In this document: positions 60,032 through 64,000 of the stretch, piece by piece
Layout: each line of letters starts with the position of its first letter
How positions within the stretch are numbered: the first letter of the stretch is position 1
Origin: an uncultured Campylobacter sp.
GTDB lineage: Bacteria; Campylobacterota; Campylobacteria; Campylobacterales; Campylobacteraceae
Direction: 5' to 3'
Assembly: GCF_938039245.1 (NCBI RefSeq)
Contig: NZ_CALHVN010000005.1
Location: forward strand, 38,823 to 102,822
Length of the DNA stretch: 64,000 nucleotides
The notes under the pieces: model-generated
Database searches by the model: none
The model's input: the letters and a program-made list of their open reading frames with translations, nothing else
What the model was told of the DNA's origin: nothing
Translations under genes and position numbers: made by a program

Positions 60032-60766
60032 ATGAAGCGGGAAATTTTAGACGTAGTTTTTGAGAGCGAGCGCTTGAAGCTCGGCTTTACGACGCGATTT
60101 GGCGGCGTAAGCGAAGGCACGTACGAGGGGCTAAATTTGGGTGATCACGTCGGTGACTTGCCCGCAAATGTCGCGAAAAATCGCGAAATTTTAGCCGCTG
60201 CGCTTGCTACCGCGCCTTTTAATCTAAAATTTATGCGTCAAATTCACTCAAATCGCGTGGAAATTTTACGAAATTTAAAGGATGAGCTACTGCCTTGCGA
60301 CGGCGTGATAACGGCGCTTAGAGGCATTGCGCTTTGCGTTTTGGTCGCCGACTGCTCGCCCGTTTTGATCGCGGATGAGAGGCGGGGCGTAGTGGCCGCA
60401 GTGCATGCGGGCAGAGCGGGCGTAACGGGTAAAATTTGCACGAATGCAGTTAGGCTGATGAAAAGCGAGTTTGGCTGCGAGGCGAGCGATCTGCGCGTAT
60501 TTGTCGGCGCAAATATCAAGGCGCGAAACTACGAGGTGGGAGGGCTTGATCTGGGCGAGTTTAACCGATACAAAAAAGAGGGTAAATTTGATATGGAGGC
60601 GGCCTTGCGGGACGAATTTGCGCAGCTTGGCGTAGGGCGAGCGGAGTTTGATCCGCGCTGCACGTTTGAGAGTGGGGAGCTGTTTTCCTACCGCAGAGAC
60701 GGCGTCACGGGGCGATTTTGCGGGTTTATCATGAACAAGCCCATGCCTATGAAACGTAAAAATTAA
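60032..60766 (+). CDS. pgeF: Peptidoglycan editing factor PgeF (YfiH family)
   Basis: PgeF removes wrongly incorporated serine from muropeptide precursors in E. coli; the family was formerly called multicopper polyphenol oxidase. The 244-residue product has TTRFGGVSEGTYEGLNLGDHVGD-type opening motifs, LKFMRQIHSNRVEIL, CDGVITALRGIALCVLVADC and VVAAVHAGRAG, and the C-terminal DPRCTFESGELFSYRRD. The His, Cys and Arg residues of the zinc site are all present. ATG 60032 with AAAGGA is preferred to an upstream GTG. Confidence 0.9.
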   Translation: MKREILDVVFESERLKLGFTTRFGGVSEGTYEGLNLGDHVGDLPANVAKNREILAAALATAPFNLKFMRQIHSNRVEILRNLKDELLPCDGVITALRGIALCVLVADCSPVLIADERRGVVAAVHAGRAGVTGKICTNAVRLMKSEFGCEASDLRVFVGANIKARNYEVGGLDLGEFNRYKKEGKFDMEAALRDEFAQLGVGRAEFDPRCTFESGELFSYRRDGVTGRFCGFIMNKPMPMKRKN

Positions 60767-61050
60767 ACGCAATTTGCGCGCGAATTTTAAAACTCGTTGC
60801 GCCGTCACGCTAAACTAGCGAGCGTTAAAATTTATTCGAAAATATCTAAAATTTTAGCCCTTAACGCCGCAAAATCAGGTATCGATAAAGCGTTTCAGGC
60901 TAAATGAGGCCGCCTTTAGGCGTTTAAAAACTCGGGCAAATTTCGGCCGAAATTTAGAGCGTGCATATCGGTAAATTTAGTTGAAATTTTTGTTACGTTT
61001 ACCAAAAAGGGCTAAAATTTAAACTAATATCTCATAAAAAAGGAGCCAAA

Positions 61051-61620
61051 ATGAGAAAAATTTTAGTTTGTTTGATTGTTGCTGCGAGCGTACTTTTTGC
61101 GGCGCAAACGAGATCCTCAAACGAGATGACAAGCGTCCCTGCGAACGCGCCTGCAAATTCGGCAAATAAGCAGTTTGAAGACGCGTTAGCGATGTACCGA
61201 GTTTCGGACTTCAAAGAGGCGGCAAGACTCTTTAATCTAGCGTGCGAGGGCGGACACGCGCGTGCTTGCTACGATATAGGCGCGATGATCGCTAGCGGCA
61301 AGGTCGCGGCAAAACAGCCTGAGACGGCGGCTAAATTTTACGAGCGAGCTTGCAAAATGGGCGATAAGCTGGGCTGCTACGCATTAGCGTACGCTCATCA
61401 GACGGGCGTCGGCGCGGTAAAAGACGAAGCGCGGGCGTACGAGCTCTATAAAAACGCGTGCGAGCTAGGCCTAGCCAAAGGCTGCAACGAGGCGGGCTAC
61501 ATGAGCGAGCGCGGCACGGGCGTGCAAACAGACGTCAAAGCTGCGGCTAAATTTTACGAAAAGGCTTGCAAGATGAGGCTAGAGGTCGGCTGCGAAAACG
61601 CTAAAATTTTAAAGCGTTAG
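61051..61620 (+). CDS. Secreted Cys-rich Sel1-repeat protein
   Basis: A signal peptide (MRKILVCLIVAASVLFAAQ) is followed by a short linker and four Sel1-like repeats, each with a Cys pair eight residues apart: CEGGHARAC, CKMGDKLGC, CELGLAKGC and CKMRLEVGC. This is the Hcp architecture, smaller than the homologue at 14045-14848. The periplasmic partner is unknown. AAAAGGAGCCAAAATG gives a strong start. Confidence 0.88.
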   Translation: MRKILVCLIVAASVLFAAQTRSSNEMTSVPANAPANSANKQFEDALAMYRVSDFKEAARLFNLACEGGHARACYDIGAMIASGKVAAKQPETAAKFYERACKMGDKLGCYALAYAHQTGVGAVKDEARAYELYKNACELGLAKGCNEAGYMSERGTGVQTDVKAAAKFYEKACKMRLEVGCENAKILKR

Positions 61621-61907
61621 AGGGCTAGCGTCATAAATTTAACTCAGGCGCGTTTTGCGATTTGCTTTTCGTAAAATGCGCCCGAGTTTCGCGCTAAATC
61701 TAAATGCTTTACTCGCCAAGATACGATTTGTCTTCGTAAATTGTTCAAATTTTTCTTTTGGCGGTTAAGAGAGCGATTTGGTGTATAAATTTGCAAAATA
61801 AAGCCGCAAATCTAAATTTTTAAAACCTCTTCTAAAATAAATCCAAATTTTAATCTATTTTAGCTACAATTTGACATCAAATCTCAAAAACAACCGAAAG
61901 GAAAAGC

Positions 61908-62686
61908 ATGAAAACGCGTAAAATTCTAGCCGCTGCGATACTTGCGGGAGCCGTTTGTTCGGTGCAGGCGCATATGTTTTGGGTGGACGGTGCAAACGAC
62001 GAAAAGACGGGTAAATTCGTCGCAAAAATGGGTTATAGCGACGACTTTCCAAACTATGAGCCTATAATGCAAGAGCGCGTCCATCTTTTTGCGCCCGTTA
62101 CCCTGATCGGCAAAAACGGGCAGAAAAAAGAGCTAGCGCAAAGCGGCGAAAACTACCGTTACGAGGGCGAAAAGCTAGGCAAAGGCACCTATATCCTGCT
62201 TGCGCGGCAAAATCCGATGTATTCGCTAAAAAAGCGCAGCGACGGCAAGTGGGTTATTGACAAAAATAAGCTTGATCTAAAAGATTTAAGCGACGTGCAA
62301 ATCTGCCGCCTGATGACGATAACGTCCAAAAAAATCCTAAATTTAGGCGAAGCAGATGACTTTGTCGCTAAGCCCGTCGGAGAGAAAATCGAGATCGTGC
62401 CGCTGCAAAATCCGGCTAGTTTTCGTGTGGATAAGCCCTTTAAACTACAAGTTTTGGCTGACGGCAAGCCGCTAGAACGCGCCAAACTAACCGGCACTTT
62501 TACGGGATTTTTAGAGGATAAGCGAGCGTTTTACGGTATGGCCGACGCGCAGGGTATCACCGAAGTCGTAGCGCTAAGGCCGGGCTTTTGGGTTTTGAGG
62601 TGATTTATGAAAGGCCTTACCCGGATACCGCAAAATGCGACAAAGAGACGCTAAAAACGACGCTGGGCTTTGATATAAAAGAATAA
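61908..62686 (+). pseudogene. DUF4198 exported protein, 1-base frameshift near the end
   Basis: A signal peptide (MKTRKILAAAILAGAVCSVQA) is followed by the DUF4198 pattern HMFWVDGANDEKTGK, VHLFAPVTLIGKNGQKKEL and KPFKLQVLADGKPLERAKLTG. The frame stops at 62603 after FWVLR. In the next frame VIYERPYPDTAKCDKETLKT and TLGFDIKE continue to a stop at 62684-62686, which is the expected C-terminal strand. Restoring one G in the GG at 62599-62600 yields 259 residues. DUF4198 proteins are periplasmic and sometimes linked to metal transport. Confidence 0.82.
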
Positions 62687-62743
62687 ATCGGCGCAAATTC
62701 GGGCTTTGGGTAAAATTTGAGCCCGAATTTACCTTAAATTTCA

Positions 62744-62749
62744 TATAAT
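62744..62749 (+). promoter_or_regulatory. -10 box of the 71-residue gene
   Basis: TTTCATATAATCGC lies 32 bases before the start at 62782. Confidence 0.5.
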
Positions 62750-62781
62750 CGCTTCGTAACCTAACTCAAAAACGAGGAAAA

Positions 62782-62997
62782 ATGCCATACGAAAATTTTA
62801 AATCGAAAAATCCTCTCGCGGCAAAAATCGCCGCAAATGCGAGAAAATTTGACGTCCAGACGCTGCAAAACGAGCAGCTCGTAAATTTGCTTTTAAACGA
62901 GAAAAAGATCGAAATCTCGGACGAGCAAAAAGGGGCCGTAGAGCGCGTATTTACGGGACTAATGAAGATAGAAGAAAGCGTGCAGCTAAGCGGTTAG
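62782..62997 (+). CDS. Small hypothetical protein, 71 residues
   Basis: The frame has a ribosome site (GAGGAAAAATG) and a promoter-like box upstream. The product is charged and mostly helical (NPLAAKIAANARKFDVQTLQ, NEQLVNLLLNEKKIEI), without Cys or membrane segments. I do not recognise a family. Confidence 0.6.
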   Translation: MPYENFKSKNPLAAKIAANARKFDVQTLQNEQLVNLLLNEKKIEISDEQKGAVERVFTGLMKIEESVQLSG

Positions 62998-63186
62998 TTT
63001 GCTAAATTTGACTCCGCTGCCTAACCCGCAAAAACTCCAAGTATCATCTAAAACGCCGTTTCTCCGCCCAAAACCTAAATATCCGGTTTTTATCAAATTT
63101 GATGTAAAATGACGGCGCGACATCGCAGTCAAGAAAGCCGAAAAACATAAAATTTACGATCAAAAATCTAAAGCAAAGGAGAAAAT

Positions 63187-64000
63187 ATGCTGTTACTTAA
63201 AAATGCCGATCTATACGCGCCAGGGCATATCGGCAGGAGCGACGTTTTGCTCGGCGGAGGTAAAATTTTAGCCGTTTCTAAGGGGCTTGATTTTCGAGTC
63301 GAGGGACTTGAAATTTACGATCTAGAGGGCAAAATTTTAGCACCCGGACTCATCGATCAGCACGTGCACATCACGGGTGGCGGCGGCGAGGCGGGCTATC
63401 ACTCTCGAACGCCCGAAATAACGCTATCTGGGATCATCCGCTACGGCACGACGACGGTCGTGGGGACGCTGGGTACCGACGGGTGCACTAGGAGCTTAGA
63501 GAATCTCTACTCAAAGGCCAAGGCGCTCGAATACGAGGGTATTTCGACCTTCATCCACACAGGCTCTTATGCGCTGCCTAGCGTCACATTTACTGGCTCC
63601 GTCACGCGCGATCTGGTGCTCATCGACAAGGTCATCGGCTGTAAGATCGCGATGAGCGACAACCGCGGCAGCTACCCGACCTCTCAGGAGCTCATCAAGA
63701 CCCTGACGCAGATCCGCATCGGTGGCATGATCTCGAAAAAAGGCGGCGTGCTACACATGCACATGGGCGGGCTTGCGGATAAATTTGACCTGATTTTTAG
63801 CGTGATTAAGGATTATTCGTTCCCCGTTAATTACTTTTCGCCGACGCACTGCGCGCGAACCAAAGAGCTTTTTGACGAGGCGATCAAATTTCAAAAAATG
63901 GGCGGCTACATCGACATCACGAGCGGCGGAAGTAAATTCGCCTCACTTCACGAAGCTATCGCGTACGGGCTTGCTAACGGGCTAAATTTAGAGCGTCTAA
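63187..64000 (+). CDS. iadA: Isoaspartyl dipeptidase, 5' part
   Basis: The frame runs off the window end, leaving 271 residues of about 390. IadA cleaves isoaspartyl dipeptides from damaged proteins. Amidohydrolase metal-site motifs are visible: GLIDQHVHITGGGGEAGY with two His of the binuclear site, TTTVVGTLGTDG, and MHMGGLADKFDL, HCARTKELFDEA. AAAGGAGAAAATATG gives the start. The next part lies outside the window. Confidence 0.93.
   Translation, partial: MLLLKNADLYAPGHIGRSDVLLGGGKILAVSKGLDFRVEGLEIYDLEGKILAPGLIDQHVHITGGGGEAGYHSRTPEITLSGIIRYGTTTVVGTLGTDGCTRSLENLYSKAKALEYEGISTFIHTGSYALPSVTFTGSVTRDLVLIDKVIGCKIAMSDNRGSYPTSQELIKTLTQIRIGGMISKKGGVLHMHMGGLADKFDLIFSVIKDYSFPVNYFSPTHCARTKELFDEAIKFQKMGGYIDITSGGSKFASLHEAIAYGLANGLNLERL

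Noticed and set aside
60287..60808. A frame antisense to pgeF
   Set aside because: PgeF motifs on the plus strand are complete, and the antisense frame has no ribosome site.

Overview
The window reads as chromosomal DNA of a Campylobacter (Epsilonproteobacteria) of the higher-GC oral type, near C. showae, C. rectus or C. curvus. The reasons are the EF-P, DnaE, FlgS, PEB-type uptake, lactate permease and Sel1-repeat genes, the gene order flgS / DUF234 protein / class V aminotransferase (known to me from C. jejuni), TATAAT-type promoters, frequent TTG and GTG starts with AAGGA ribosome sites, and a great abundance of the word AAATTT. There is no rRNA, CRISPR array, transposase or prophage block. 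The species is an inference.

Layout. 1-6.3 kb: lactate permease with a scar where the lutABC genes should be, efp, a decayed DUF4304 gene, a UGA-containing SelW-type selenoprotein gene, a DJ-1 protein, an RRM protein and a GluQ-type enzyme with a long insertion. 6.3-10.3 kb: dnaE with a duplicated OB domain. 10.7-13.8 kb: an operon of a very small Fe-hydrogenase-like protein with a permease, an ATPase and a binding protein. 14-20.4 kb: a Cys-rich Sel1 protein, a Rossmann protein, an AT-rich islet, and an AraC / hydrolase / cyclophilin-like / monooxygenase cluster in which the AraC gene is frameshifted and the monooxygenase has two stops. 20.8-27.1 kb: isochorismatase-like hydrolase, flgS and its neighbour, an aminotransferase, and two related membrane proteins. 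27.4-33.2 kb: quinone-reductase-like protein, thiE-thiD, and an amino-acid ABC operon with two tandem binding proteins and an SNase-like protein. 33.4-45 kb: putP, DUF2130, a PH-like membrane protein, tRNA(CAT), SseB, CbrC, a BaiN-type flavoprotein, HutX, an MFS exporter, rdgB and a HAD phosphatase. 45.3-57.3 kb: two TelA modules (XpaC-TelA-beta-propeller and TelA-YqiJ-flotillin) flanking a 326-residue unknown, a frameshifted SMI1/HEAT gene and moeA. 57.9-64 kb: Crp/Fnr regulator, riboflavin synthase, pgeF, Sel1 protein, a frameshifted DUF4198 gene and the 5' part of iadA.

Three themes stand out. First, the window holds many eroded genes: three genes broken by the apparent loss of one base in a homopolymer, plus remnants of lutC, DUF4304, ABM and CbrC genes. 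Second, a 151-153 bp hairpin element occurs twice; its stems differ in sequence but keep pairing, while its tip and both flanks are conserved. Third, several core enzymes carry lineage-specific enlargements: the DnaE OB duplication and insertions in the GluQ-type and BaiN-type proteins.
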